From assembly GCF_000619925.1 (NCBI RefSeq), contig NZ_JHVB01000007.1:104680-168679 (forward strand): a DNA stretch of 64,000 bases. Reading direction: 5' to 3'. This stretch comes from Treponema sp. C6A8. GTDB taxonomy: Bacteria; Spirochaetota; Spirochaetia; Treponematales; Treponemataceae. Positions 43,819 through 52,344 of the stretch are shown here, one piece after another. Each line of letters starts with the position of its first letter. Positions within the stretch are counted from its first letter, which is position 1. The position numbers and the translations under genes were made by a program. A model generated the notes under the pieces. That model did not search any database and had not been told where the DNA came from. It saw only the letters and a program-made list of their open reading frames with translations.

Positions 43819-44250
43819 CCGCTGAATTCTGACTTTTCAAATTACCTGTGCGAAATTGCAAAAAAGAATGAACTTGTCCTTCAAAGCGAATTTGGTCCTA
43901 CGGGTTTTACTTTCAAAGATTATGATGCCCTGCTTGCCGTTTTTGATTATGCCGGAAAAAATGCCGGTGATATATATTCCATCGATTTTGATTTCTGTTT
44001 TTTCAATTTAGAAGATTTTGAACAGTTCCGCGAAGAAATTTTAGAAAGCGAGGCTGCGCCAGAAAAACTCAAGACTTTTATGAAAGGTGTTAAAATTAAT
44101 TTCGAAAGCAATAATGAGGAAACGGAAGATTATGATTTCGAATTCTACACCTCTGAAGGACAGAGAAGGTTGTTTTCAGTCTTTCAATCCGTTGATGATG
44201 GCATCCCGTCTATAAATGTTTTTATTCTGGAAAACCATTATTCGGATTAG
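43819..44250 (+). pseudogene. 5'-truncated gene remnant
   Basis: An open frame of 143 codons ends at TAG 44248. The product (NYLCEIAKKNELVLQSEFGP… INVFILENHYSD) has normal composition for a small acidic cytoplasmic protein, but the frame is open only from an in-frame TAG at 43816 and has no usable start or ribosome site; the first in-frame ATG is more than 80 codons in. The 5' end appears lost. Family not recognised. The remaining gap around it (43746-43818 and 44251-44340) shows nothing else. Confidence 0.5.
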
Positions 44251-44340
44251 GTTCTTGATTTGAATTATTCATATTTGTATAACATAGAATTCGGGGAATA
44301 TGGAGTATTGAAAAATTAGAAAAAAGAGATGGAGTTTTGA

Positions 44341-45324
44341 ATGAATAGACGATTAATAACTGTACTTAGTATATTTTTTTTGGCTTTAAACTGTATTTTT
44401 TCTCAAAGTTTTACAGAAATAAGAGAAGAAGTTGAATGTTCTTCGTCGTTTTTAGTTCATTCAACTGGATATGAACTAAAATTCGTGAGATATATTCAGA
44501 TTGAAGATTACTATATTTTAAATTATACCGATTCTCATTTATATCAGCAAGTTGGAACTAACAAGTATGTGTTATTTGTAAAAAAGATTGGAAAAAGCGA
44601 TATAGAGTTTATGTATGCTTATCCATTTCCTGAAATTAATAGTCTTTTAAAAAAACAAATAAAATATACTGAAAATATAGGCACAACTTTCATAGCTGAT
44701 TTTAATTATGATGAAGCTAATGAATATTTATCATTTAGTATGCTTGATTTTAATTGTGAAATTCAGATTTATAAATTCTTTAACAATACAAATCTTATAA
44801 AATCTAACTTTTGCACAAATACAGATTTGTTTTTCCCAAAGCATGATACAAATGAACTTATAAAGCATTTCTTTCAAGATAATCTGTATTTTTGCATAAT
44901 AAATAACAAACGTGGCTTTTGTCTTACCACATTTTATAAAACAGAAAACAATATAAAAGAGAAAAAACTTTTCTTTTCATGGTCATCAACTGAGCAACGT
45001 TATATTCTTGATGAAACTGTAACCGACGATCACTTAAAAAATGCCTGGTGTCCTGAAGATTACTTTGCCTACAACGGATTAAAGTTTTCAAAGCTGGATT
45101 CCAAACTGACAGAAGCAGACTTAAAAGATTTAGATAAATCCCAGCTCCGCTTAATGCGAAACGCCGTCTACGCCCGCCACGGACGCATTTTCAAAAGCGT
45201 AGATTTGCAGTCGCTTTGGGAATGTTACACATGGTATAAAAAGAATCCAAATTATAACGATTCTCTGCTAACTGATGTTGATAAATATAATATTAAACTT
45301 ATACAAAAATATGAAGCAAAATAA
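44341..45324 (+). CDS. Secreted YARHG-domain protein
   Basis: A 327-residue exported protein. The first 22 residues are a signal peptide (FLALNCIFSQ). The body is unrecognised; the last 70 residues are a YARHG domain (LDKSQLRLMRNAVYARHGRIFKSVDLQSLWECYTWYKKNPNYNDSLLTDVDKYNIKLIQ), the best match to the motif in the window. It is the last gene of the accessory block and converges on cbiD. Confidence 0.78.
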   Translation: MNRRLITVLSIFFLALNCIFSQSFTEIREEVECSSSFLVHSTGYELKFVRYIQIEDYYILNYTDSHLYQQVGTNKYVLFVKKIGKSDIEFMYAYPFPEINSLLKKQIKYTENIGTTFIADFNYDEANEYLSFSMLDFNCEIQIYKFFNNTNLIKSNFCTNTDLFFPKHDTNELIKHFFQDNLYFCIINNKRGFCLTTFYKTENNIKEKKLFFSWSSTEQRYILDETVTDDHLKNAWCPEDYFAYNGLKFSKLDSKLTEADLKDLDKSQLRLMRNAVYARHGRIFKSVDLQSLWECYTWYKKNPNYNDSLLTDVDKYNIKLIQKYEAK

Positions 45325-45358
45325 AGAATGCAGATAGTTTTTCATATTTTATTTATTA

Positions 45359-46519
45359 TTATACTACGGAAAGTGCCTGTTTGAAACCTTCCGACTCTGC
45401 CAGAAGGCCCAGCCGGGTAGTAAAGGTGGCACATTCAACCTGAATCTTTCCAGAAAGGGCGGCGCGTCTGCGTAAGTGATGCAGGATTTTTTCCATTACG
45501 ATTTGCATAGTGCGGGATAAGAGACCGCCCTTACTTCCGGCGCTAAAGCTATCTTCCGCCACGATGATTTTGCAGGCTTCTTCAGTGGAGATTGCAGAAA
45601 GCACAGCATTGACAGTCTGCTTGCCTGCCCCTGCCTGAATGGCGGCGGCAGCGAGAAGTTCCATGCGGCAGTCGGCGATTTTTGAATGGGTATTCATAAT
45701 TCCGCCGGAAACTTTGATTAGCTTTCCTATGTGACCGACCAAAAGAAAGTTTTCAAATCCAAGTTTTACCGCCATATCAACGGTGTCGCCAATAAAGTTT
45801 GAGCATTTTACGGCACGGTCGAGGTCAAAATTGTATTCAGATTTAATGAAATCAAGACCGTAATTTCCAGGAGAAACGACGGCAGTTGAGTTTCCAAGCT
45901 CCCGCTGCTGACGAAGTTCTATAAAAATTGTGTCTAAAAGTGCCTGACTGCTCATCGGTTCTACAATGCCGCTTGTTCCAAGAATTGAAATGCCCCCTTC
46001 AATGCCAAGACGCGGGTTAAAGGTTTTTAGGGCAATTTCCCGGCCTTCGGGCACCGAGATTTCTACCGCAAGCCCGCCCCTGTAATCGCAGAGCTGGCAG
46101 ACCTCCAGCACTTCTTTTTCTATCATCTGGCGGGGCACTGAGTTTATGGCATGGTTCCCTACCGGCTGGTCCAGCCCTGGTTTTGTCACCAACCCGACGC
46201 CCTGCCCGCCTGTAATCACCACTTTCGCGATGGAGGGCGCATAATCCCCCGGCGCGCCGTCAGGCGCCTTTTCACAAAAAGTCACCTTTGCCACAACATG
46301 ACAGCCGGTCGTAACGTCGGGATCATCGCCGCCGTCCTTGATAACCGCACAGCTGACCTGACGCTCGGAACGGGAAATATCCACAAGCTGAGCGGTGAAA
46401 TCCAGCCCTTTGGGAGTAGTAATTTTGATTTCGTTTTTGATTTTGCCGGTCAACAGCATGTAAGCAGCAGCCTTTGCCCCCGCCGCGGCACAGCTGCCGG
46501 TTGTAAAGCCGTACCTCAT
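45359..46519 (-). CDS. cbiD: Cobalt-precorrin-5B C1-methyltransferase
   Basis: A 386-residue CbiD. It begins MRYGFTTGSCAAAGAKAAAYML, the family hallmark, followed by VIKDGGDDPDVTTGCHV and GVGLVTKPGLDQPVGNHAINSVPR, all strongly conserved. The enzyme methylates C1 of cobalt-precorrin-5B in the anaerobic cobalamin pathway. It overlaps cbiC by 4 bp and follows cobD-cbiC on the minus strand. The rest of the cobalamin genes in the window (cbiB and cobU-like) are 8 kb away beyond the cassette array. Confidence 0.95.
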   Translation of the reverse strand: MRYGFTTGSCAAAGAKAAAYMLLTGKIKNEIKITTPKGLDFTAQLVDISRSERQVSCAVIKDGGDDPDVTTGCHVVAKVTFCEKAPDGAPGDYAPSIAKVVITGGQGVGLVTKPGLDQPVGNHAINSVPRQMIEKEVLEVCQLCDYRGGLAVEISVPEGREIALKTFNPRLGIEGGISILGTSGIVEPMSSQALLDTIFIELRQQRELGNSTAVVSPGNYGLDFIKSEYNFDLDRAVKCSNFIGDTVDMAVKLGFENFLLVGHIGKLIKVSGGIMNTHSKIADCRMELLAAAAIQAGAGKQTVNAVLSAISTEEACKIIVAEDSFSAGSKGGLLSRTMQIVMEKILHHLRRRAALSGKIQVECATFTTRLGLLAESEGFKQALSVV

Positions 46520-47172
46520 TGTGCCCCCTCGCCGCCTCTCGTGCCCGCAGGCATTCCGTACAAAAGCGCGTTACAGATTGCGGCCGCCACCGTACTTCCG
46601 CCCTTTCGACCTTCGTTTATGATGTAAGGCACGTCACCCCCCAGAAAGAGTTCCTTTGCGGCAACAACGTTTACAAAGCCGACCGGAACGCCAATCACAA
46701 AATCAGGACGGTATATACCGCACTTTTTCATTTCGTGGAGGGAAATCAGAGCCGTGGGCGCATTTCCGAGCGCAAAAATCACCTTTTTTCCAAGAGCAGC
46801 GGCACGTTCCATGCTGACAGCCGCCCGGGTCAGCCCCCGCGATTTTGCCTCAGCCGCCACATCCTCGTCTGCCATAAAACAGTGAACCTGGCCGCCAAAA
46901 GCCTCCAGCCGCCGCTTATTAATTCCAGCTTTGGCCATATTTGTGTCGGTAACGATGTGAGCGCCTTGGCAAATGAGTTCACGCGCCACTTTGACCGCAT
47001 CCGGCGAAAACTTCAAGGTCTGTGCAAAATCAAAATCCGCCGTCGTGTGAATTACCCGCATGATTACGTCTTTATTTTCCGCCGCCAGCTTGATTTTTCT
47101 TTCCGCAAGCTCCCCTGCAATAATCTCAAAACTGCGCGCCTCGATTTCCTCAGGCTTTACAAACTCAATCAT
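46516..47172 (-). CDS. cbiC: Cobalt-precorrin-8 methylmutase
   Basis: A 218-residue CbiC/CobH. RVIHTTADFDF carries the catalytic His of the family, then VTDTNMAKAGINKRRLEAFG and PDFVIGVPVGFVNVVAAKELFL, GRKGGSTVAAAICNAL. It moves the C11 methyl to C12 to give cobyrinate. It overlaps cobD by 8 bp upstream and cbiD by 4 bp downstream, so the three are translated together. Confidence 0.95.
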   Translation of the reverse strand: MIEFVKPEEIEARSFEIIAGELAERKIKLAAENKDVIMRVIHTTADFDFAQTLKFSPDAVKVARELICQGAHIVTDTNMAKAGINKRRLEAFGGQVHCFMADEDVAAEAKSRGLTRAAVSMERAAALGKKVIFALGNAPTALISLHEMKKCGIYRPDFVIGVPVGFVNVVAAKELFLGGDVPYIINEGRKGGSTVAAAICNALLYGMPAGTRGGEGAQ

Positions 47173-48313
47173 TTTCCCTCACCTTTTTTATGGCTTTTAT
47201 CAGCCGCCTGTTTTCCCGGTGGCGTTTGACTGCTACCCTATAAAATCCCGAACCCAGCCCTTCGTAATCTGAACAGTCACGGATAAGGATTTTTTTCTGT
47301 AAGAGTGATGTCGGGAGCGGCGCATCAACTGGAGCATGGGAGTTTTGATTACCGCCGCCAGCCACCGCTCCTACTTGAGAAGGCATTGCGCCGTTCCCGA
47401 AGTCATCCTTAAAAAGAATAAAATTTACATCTGAATTATAAACCTTAAAACCTAAAGCTTTAAGTTCGGCAGAAATATATTCTCGTTCCTGACAAATAAG
47501 AGCACGTGCCCGGGGCAGATAATTCCCCGATTTCAAAAGTACAAGCCCCACTTCCTGCGCAGGGACCGAAACATTCCATTCGGGAAGTGCCGCTTTTAAA
47601 GCTGTTGCTGCCTCACTATCCGGACAGATACAGAAACCCAGACGGAGCCCAGGAATTGCGAAAGTTTTTGTGAAAGCACGAAGAATGTAAACACCGGCAG
47701 ACGACGTTTTATTTTGAAGCGCCTCCTCAGGCACCGCAAGTTCAATAAAACACTCATCAATCAGCAGTTTTACTTCAGATTTATTGCATAATTGTATGAT
47801 TTTTTCGACGATTTTTGTATTAAAAAGTTTACCATTCGGGTTATTCGGGTTAGTTAAAATAAAAAAATCAGGTTTTTCCCGCCCGATAAGGTCGTTCAAA
47901 CGATCAAAATCACTTTCCCCAAAAGCAAAATCTTCTTTTTCATTCAGATAAAAATAAAGCGGAATGGCACCGCAGGCCTTAACAGCCCGCTCATATCCTG
48001 TAAAAGACGGGGCAAAAAGCAGAATCTTACGTGCCCTCTCCGCCCGAAGGAGCGCCTCAATCAGTTCACTGGCCCCGTTTCCAAAGACAAGCTTTTCGAC
48101 AGCAAGCCCCAGCTTTTTACTCAAGGCATCCGTCAGCCCCCTACACTTCTGATCCGGGTAATTTGAGATTTTTTTCAGCGCACGCAAATAGGCAATTTTT
48201 GCACCCAGCGGTAACCCCAGCGGATTTATATTGATAGAGAAATCATGCTTTATTTTGTGTGAGTAAATATCGCCGCCATGCATATCATAATCCCAATGCA
48301 TATAATTTCGCAT
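47165..48313 (-). CDS. cobD: Threonine-phosphate decarboxylase / histidinol-phosphate aminotransferase-like (CobD type)
   Basis: A 382-residue fold-type I PLP enzyme. MHGGDIYSHKIKHDFSININPLGLP is the CobD start, LTNPNNPNGKLFN and LLIDECFIEL bind the cofactor, and the PLP lysine is in RAFTKTFAIPGLRLGF. It makes (R)-1-amino-2-propanol phosphate for the nucleotide loop. The start could be 48313, 48301 or the M of MHGGD; no ribosome site decides. Its 5' end overlaps a leftover of cbiB, so in the ancestral order cbiB ran straight into cobD. Confidence 0.88.
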   Translation of the reverse strand: MRNYMHWDYDMHGGDIYSHKIKHDFSININPLGLPLGAKIAYLRALKKISNYPDQKCRGLTDALSKKLGLAVEKLVFGNGASELIEALLRAERARKILLFAPSFTGYERAVKACGAIPLYFYLNEKEDFAFGESDFDRLNDLIGREKPDFFILTNPNNPNGKLFNTKIVEKIIQLCNKSEVKLLIDECFIELAVPEEALQNKTSSAGVYILRAFTKTFAIPGLRLGFCICPDSEAATALKAALPEWNVSVPAQEVGLVLLKSGNYLPRARALICQEREYISAELKALGFKVYNSDVNFILFKDDFGNGAMPSQVGAVAGGGNQNSHAPVDAPLPTSLLQKKILIRDCSDYEGLGSGFYRVAVKRHRENRRLIKAIKKVREND

Positions 48314-48340
48314 AAAACTATCGCTGTGTACATAAGAAAA
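48293..48340 (-). pseudogene. Diverged copy of the cbiB 3' end
   Basis: This 48-bp stretch matches the end of the intact cbiB (56386-56433) at 37 of 48 positions, with 14 identical bases in a row. Translated on the minus strand it gives FLMYTAIVLCEIICIG against FLMYTAAILCQIICIG in CbiB. Similarity stops exactly before FLMY. It lies in front of and inside the cobD start, and marks the cobD-side junction of the cassette array. Confidence 0.7.
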
Positions 48341-48458
48341 TCATTGAGATATCTATATTTTAAGATTATCATTAAATTTAAGTACGTCTATATTTGGTTT
48401 ACACTGACATTTTTTGCAGCCTAAACCTCTTATAGCGGATACGGAGAATATTATGGTG

Positions 48459-48476
48459 ACGCCCGCACTGGGGCGC
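48459..48476 (+). other. Cassette leader hairpin 1
   Basis: GACGCCC and GGGCGC-type arms (ACGCCC-GCACTG-GGGCGC) form a hairpin after ATTATGGT, which resembles an attC right end. It stands 10 bp before the first cassette gene. The region on its left (48341-48458) has no recognisable attC left half and may be a decayed site. Confidence 0.6.
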
Positions 48477-48486
48477 AAGGAAGAAA

Positions 48487-49209
48487 ATGAAAAAGTTATT
48501 ATCAGAATTATTTATTCTTATATTTTTAGGTACAGTAATCTTTGCAGAAACAGGAACCGTTTTGGATGATAGGGTTCGTGTGAGATCGGCACCGTCCTTG
48601 AAATATTCTACTGTCGTTGGCGTAGTAAACAAAGGTGACAGATTAGAAGTCGATGCTAAAACTGAAGAATTTGATAACATTGACGGTTTTTCAGAACCCT
48701 GGTACAGGGTTGAATTCAATAATAATGAATGCTGGATTTACGGAGGTTATTTTTCTGTAGATTCAAACATTGAATATTTATCAGAATTATCAAAATCCCG
48801 TGCCATGAGCAACGCCTTGTTTAACTATAATGTAAACTTTGCCGCGAATTGCGGCGACTACTTAAGAAAAGGAAAAAATGTAAAAAAAACATACGAAACC
48901 TTTAAGGTTGAAGGCGGTTATGAAATAAACGCCACTTGTTATAATTTTGAGTATGGCTCGGTTATAATTGATTGTTATACAAGTGATGATAAATATTTTA
49001 CATGGGTTTGCACATCAATTATCAAGGATGGTGAAACTCCACTTAATATCAAACTTAATATGACAATAGAAGAAGTAAAAGCAATATTTGGAGATTTTGA
49101 TTACATTGATGCAAATAAAGCTTTTATATATGGCGGTGGTATTCGTGCTGAATTCATCTTTGATAACAACAGACTTGAAAGAATAAATCTGGTAGTGGAT
49201 GGTTGTTAG
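48487..49209 (+). CDS. Secreted SH3-domain protein (first cassette)
   Basis: A 240-residue exported protein. Signal peptide residues 1-20 (ending FAE); then an N-terminal bacterial SH3_3 domain (GTVLDDRVRVRSAPSLKYSTVVGVVNKGDRLEVDAKTEE…WYRVEFNNNECWIYGGYF), then about 150 residues of unrecognised beta-rich sequence. The SH3 domain is at the front, unlike the other two SH3 proteins in the window. Its ATG follows a leader hairpin and AAGGAAG. Confidence 0.8.
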   Translation: MKKLLSELFILIFLGTVIFAETGTVLDDRVRVRSAPSLKYSTVVGVVNKGDRLEVDAKTEEFDNIDGFSEPWYRVEFNNNECWIYGGYFSVDSNIEYLSELSKSRAMSNALFNYNVNFAANCGDYLRKGKNVKKTYETFKVEGGYEINATCYNFEYGSVIIDCYTSDDKYFTWVCTSIIKDGETPLNIKLNMTIEEVKAIFGDFDYIDANKAFIYGGGIRAEFIFDNNRLERINLVVDGC

Positions 49210-49289
49210 ATTAATGTTAAATTACAAAGGATTAGATATGAAAGCCTGTGCTAACTTGCTTATGATGTCTATCTGCAGTAAGAAAAAAC

Positions 49290-49372
49290 ACATAACATGC
49301 GCTTCAAATCGGATTTTGCGGTCAAGCCGCGCCACCGTTTAAGTTGTTATACGGACGCCCGCACTGGGGCGC
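49290..49372 (+). other. attC site A with leader hairpin
   Basis: Left core ATAAC and right core GTTATAC (49346-49352) enclose an imperfect palindrome. CTT-AAA on the left pairs with TTTAAG on the right except for one extra C in CTTCAAA, the extrahelical base expected in integron attC. The tip GCGG-tcaa-GCCGC is a stable stem. A GC hairpin CGCCC-…-GGGCG follows at 49355-49372, then the ribosome site of the next gene. Confidence 0.85.
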
Positions 49373-49384
49373 TTTGGGGAAAAA

Positions 49385-50251
49385 ATGAAAAAAGTTATTT
49401 TATTATTTTGTATTGCCTTACTTTTTATAGGATGTAATAAAAAATCTCAAAAAGAAAAAAGTCCTAACACAGATGTAGTTCATACTGAAAAAAGTGTAGA
49501 AATAAATACTTCGAATAATAATATAATTATTTCAGATTCAACTGAAACAATTGTCGTTAAAGGTAATAACAATACTATTAGTACAGTAAGTTCTACAAAC
49601 AACAATAATGAAGTCAGTTTTATATCACCATATTTTGGAACCTATTTGCCCGAGATATATTTATCTGGATTGATAAAATATAAGTCACATAGAAGAGCCT
49701 CTGCAGAATTCCGAAAATCTGATGAAGAAAATCCAAATGTACTTTTTGTAAATGAAAAATATGTAGAAGGTATTTATAATTATCATGAAGGAACTTCGGT
49801 AAATATACTTGAAACTTCTGAAGATTCTATTAAGGTAAAAACCTTCAATGGCGAAGAAATTTATAAATTAAAAGATAATCAATACATAATAATTGGAGAA
49901 ACAAAATATAAGAAAATCAATGATACAAAAAAAATTAATGAAGAAGTTATAAGCAGTTTTTTAACCAATACTTTAATGCCTCATAATGTATTAAAAAATG
50001 AAAATAGCAGTTTAAAAGTTATTGATAATAAAATATTCTACAATGAAAAAGAATATGAATACGGAACAAATTTAGTTGGGACAAGTCTAATATATGATTA
50101 TATCCTTAATAAAGAAGACTACGAATCAAAATATATTGAAATCTTGGAAAACAAGATAAATATTTATACTGCATATTCTCCTGATGATAACTATGATTGG
50201 GGATGGATAAAAGATGCAATATATAAAATTGAAAATTCTTTTGAATATTAA
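49385..50251 (+). CDS. Asn-rich lipoprotein (cassette)
   Basis: A 288-residue lipoprotein. The signal sequence ends LFIGC (Cys17). The first half is a low-complexity region with many Asn, Ser and Thr (NTSNNNIIISDS, GNNNTISTVSSTNNNN), likely a flexible surface linker; the second half is an unrecognised mixed domain. The base composition is markedly more AT-rich than the core genes. It occupies one cassette between attC sites A and B. Confidence 0.65.
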   Translation: MKKVILLFCIALLFIGCNKKSQKEKSPNTDVVHTEKSVEINTSNNNIIISDSTETIVVKGNNNTISTVSSTNNNNEVSFISPYFGTYLPEIYLSGLIKYKSHRRASAEFRKSDEENPNVLFVNEKYVEGIYNYHEGTSVNILETSEDSIKVKTFNGEEIYKLKDNQYIIIGETKYKKINDTKKINEEVISSFLTNTLMPHNVLKNENSSLKVIDNKIFYNEKEYEYGTNLVGTSLIYDYILNKEDYESKYIEILENKINIYTAYSPDDNYDWGWIKDAIYKIENSFEY

Positions 50252-50295
50252 AAAATATTTTTAAGTCTCAAAATGAGTTTTCTAAAATATATTTC

Positions 50296-50382
50296 GTATA
50301 ACATGCGCTTCAAATCCGACAAACCAGTCAAGCTGGTTTGCGGTTTAAGCGCGTTGTTATGTGGACGCCCGTACTGGGGCGC
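50296..50382 (+). other. attC site B with leader hairpin
   Basis: The clearest site. Left core TATAAC, right core GTTATGT (50356-50362). ATAACA-GCGCTT-AAA on the left pairs with TTT-AAGCGC-TTGTTAT on the right, again with one unpaired C in CTTCAAA. The tip is AAACCAG-tcaa-GCTGGTTT. Hairpin ACGCCC-GTACTG-GGGCGC follows at 50365-50382. Confidence 0.9.
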
Positions 50383-50397
50383 TTTTGGAGAGAAAGA

Positions 50398-51537
50398 ATG
50401 AAAAAATTATATTGTTTATTAGTTACTGCATTTCTTGCACTGACTTTATTTGCAGAAGATGGTTATAAATGTAATCCAACTTACGAAGTTTATAGGGATA
50501 CATGTTATTATCAAATGACTAACGGAAGATATATTACAAGGGACACTGATTCTGTACTTAAAAAGGGGACTGAAATTTCAGGTCAAACAAGTTATTGGTA
50601 TTTGAAAGACCCTAAAGCTTCAAATCGATTGAGTCCCTATATTGATCCTTATGATTTAAAAATAAAAGGTTCTGATGTCTTTGATGATTATGTTTTAAGC
50701 TCTTTTGATTGGAGAAATAAATCAAGCCGCTGGATTCCAGCCTGGTATATGGAGGCAATAATTCAGAAAAAACGGGAAGTCATTGCTATGGCTGAACCTG
50801 GTCGTCTTATACAGGATAATGACTTTTTGCCTGTTGATGTTCCCTGGTACGATTATTATAAAACAGCAGCTTATCTACAGATAACAAATACAGGTTTTTA
50901 TTTTAATACACCCTTAATTTCAATAAATGGATTCTCATTTGAAAAACTCAAGAAGATAAATGAACACACCTATATTGCAAAAGTATATCCGATGGTGGAT
51001 GAAAGTAATAAAAGAATATCATGGCTTCCTTATGCAGAAAACCTTCCAGATTTAAAAGATGGAAAACCATTTGAAGTACGCTTTGAAATAAACGGTTCTT
51101 CAATGAAGATTTACAATAATAAGACAAACAAAATATTATTTGATTTAATCCAGCTTCCTTTTGATTTAGCTAATGATGCTCTAAATTTCTTTATAGAAAC
51201 GAATGCCATAGTTGAAACGCTGACAGTTCCAGATGAATATACAAATAGTAGAGAAGAAGATAAGTTTAAATTGGACAGAAGTCTGGCTAAAAATAAATTT
51301 ATGCTTGTAAAAGAAAATTTGAAATTACGCAATGAAGAAAAAGCATCTTCAGATTTAATAACTGTTATGGCAACTGGTTCCTGGGTAAAAATCCTGACAA
51401 TTGGAAAAAAAGAAACAATAAATGGCATAACATCAAACTGGGTTAAAGTATCAACTGTTAGAAATTCTGTAGATGCAGATGGTAATAAAATTCCATCCGA
51501 TACTATCGGTTGGTGCTACGGCGGGTATCTGGAATGA
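50398..51537 (+). CDS. Secreted protein with C-terminal SH3 domain (cassette)
   Basis: A 379-residue exported protein, chosen to start at 50398 because the longer frame crosses the attC hairpin. Signal peptide to about residue 20 (LTLFAE). The C-terminal SH3_3 domain (ENLKLRNEEKASSDLITVM … GWCYGGYLE) and shared body motifs (RWIPAWY, LPDL) make it a homologue of the protein at 32518. Both genes also end with the same CTGGAATGAAA context. Its stop is 5 bp before attC site C. Confidence 0.75.
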   Translation: MKKLYCLLVTAFLALTLFAEDGYKCNPTYEVYRDTCYYQMTNGRYITRDTDSVLKKGTEISGQTSYWYLKDPKASNRLSPYIDPYDLKIKGSDVFDDYVLSSFDWRNKSSRWIPAWYMEAIIQKKREVIAMAEPGRLIQDNDFLPVDVPWYDYYKTAAYLQITNTGFYFNTPLISINGFSFEKLKKINEHTYIAKVYPMVDESNKRISWLPYAENLPDLKDGKPFEVRFEINGSSMKIYNNKTNKILFDLIQLPFDLANDALNFFIETNAIVETLTVPDEYTNSREEDKFKLDRSLAKNKFMLVKENLKLRNEEKASSDLITVMATGSWVKILTIGKKETINGITSNWVKVSTVRNSVDADGNKIPSDTIGWCYGGYLE

Positions 51538-51542
51538 AATAT

Positions 51543-51622
51543 CACATAAAAAGTTCAAAGCCGACACAGGCTCAAGGCCTGTGCGGTTTAACTCATTGTT
51601 AGGTTGATGGCGCACTGCGCCA
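51543..51622 (+). other. attC site C with leader hairpin
   Basis: Right core GTTAGGT (51598-51604) fits the GTTRRRY consensus exactly. TTCAAAGCCG pairs with CGGTTTAA around ACAGGC-tcaa-GGCCTGT, with the unpaired C. The left core is changed (CATAAAA instead of CATAAC). The hairpin TGGCGC-ACT-GCGCCA at 51608-51622 has different stem bases from sites A and B but keeps full pairing. Confidence 0.85.
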
Positions 51623-51685
51623 CTTATTGTTAATAAGGTAAATCTTCCGACAAATTCTATTTTAAATAAAATCTCGGAGGATTTT

Positions 51686-52237
51686 ATGAAAAAACTCGTT
51701 GCTTCAATTGTACTTCTATTTATTACATTTTCTTTCTGCTTGGCTGCTTCATCAAAAGATGAATTTAAAACTACTTATGATGAAGTTGAAGATGTTACAT
51801 TCATTACCCATAAGGATATGCAGAAAGGCGCATTTTATAATTTAAAAGATTCAGCAACAGGAGAAAGAGAAAATATTTCTTTGTACATTTCTGATAAATC
51901 ATTAACCATATGGGCTGATTATCAAAACAATGACTGGATGTTTATAGATGGCTTTGTTTTTCTTGATGCAGATAGTAATAGACTAAAAATTGATTATGGA
52001 AAAAGATCAGACTCTGATGTAAAAAAAGGTGGCTTAAAAAATCTTTATGTAAGAGAAGATTATGGAGCAATACTAAAAGAAGAAGATATTTCAAACCTAG
52101 AAAAACTTCTTTCTTCACAAAAAGTTTATGTCGCTTTCCTTGGAAAAAAGAACACAAAAAAAATGGATCTAAAAGCTAAATATATTCAAGCAATGCAGGC
52201 AACTATTGAAAAATGGAACTCAATAAATGAACAATAG
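51686..52237 (+). CDS. Hypothetical secreted protein (cassette)
   Basis: A 183-residue exported protein. Residues 1-20 are a signal peptide (LFITFSFCLAA). The mature part has alternating strands (VTFITHKDMQKGAFYNLKDSATGERENISLYISDKSLTIWADYQNND) and a basic C-terminal helix. No family recognised. It follows a ribosome site CGGAGGA and precedes a short palindrome that may serve as its recombination site. Confidence 0.6.
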   Translation: MKKLVASIVLLFITFSFCLAASSKDEFKTTYDEVEDVTFITHKDMQKGAFYNLKDSATGERENISLYISDKSLTIWADYQNNDWMFIDGFVFLDADSNRLKIDYGKRSDSDVKKGGLKNLYVREDYGAILKEEDISNLEKLLSSQKVYVAFLGKKNTKKMDLKAKYIQAMQATIEKWNSINEQ

Positions 52238-52242
52238 GAAAA

Positions 52243-52282
52243 TAACAATCCAGCCAAGTCAAGCTTGTCTGGATTGTTAAAC
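52243..52282 (+). other. Short attC-like palindrome
   Basis: TAACAATCCAG and CTGGATTGTTA form an 11-bp perfect inverted repeat around a CAAG-tcaag-CTTG tip. The right end reads GTTAAAC, matching GTTRRRY. There is no unpaired base, so it is weaker as an attC than sites A to E; it could also be part of the terminator that follows. Confidence 0.45.
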
Positions 52283-52304
52283 GGCGGGTCAAGCCCGCCT
52301 TTTT
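52283..52304 (+). terminator. Rho-independent terminator
   Basis: GGCGGG-tcaa-GCCCGCC followed by five T residues, directly after the short palindrome. The loop TCAA also tops several attC stems. Confidence 0.85.
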
Positions 52305-52306
52305 AT

Positions 52307-52344
52307 TTGACAGTAAATAATGGTATCATATATAATACTACGTA
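52307..52344 (+). promoter_or_regulatory. Promoter of the PIN/RHH pair
   Basis: TTGACA (52307-52312) and TATAAT (52331-52336) are separated by 18 bp. The predicted transcription start is at or one to two bases before the ATG at 52345, and no ribosome site is seen, so the toxin may be translated leaderless. Confidence 0.5.

Noticed and set aside
48341..48458. Integron attI site or integrase-side end at the left of the array
   Set aside because: No integrase gene is within the window and no clear core-site arrangement could be drawn; only the right-end-like ATTATGGT and leader hairpin are visible.
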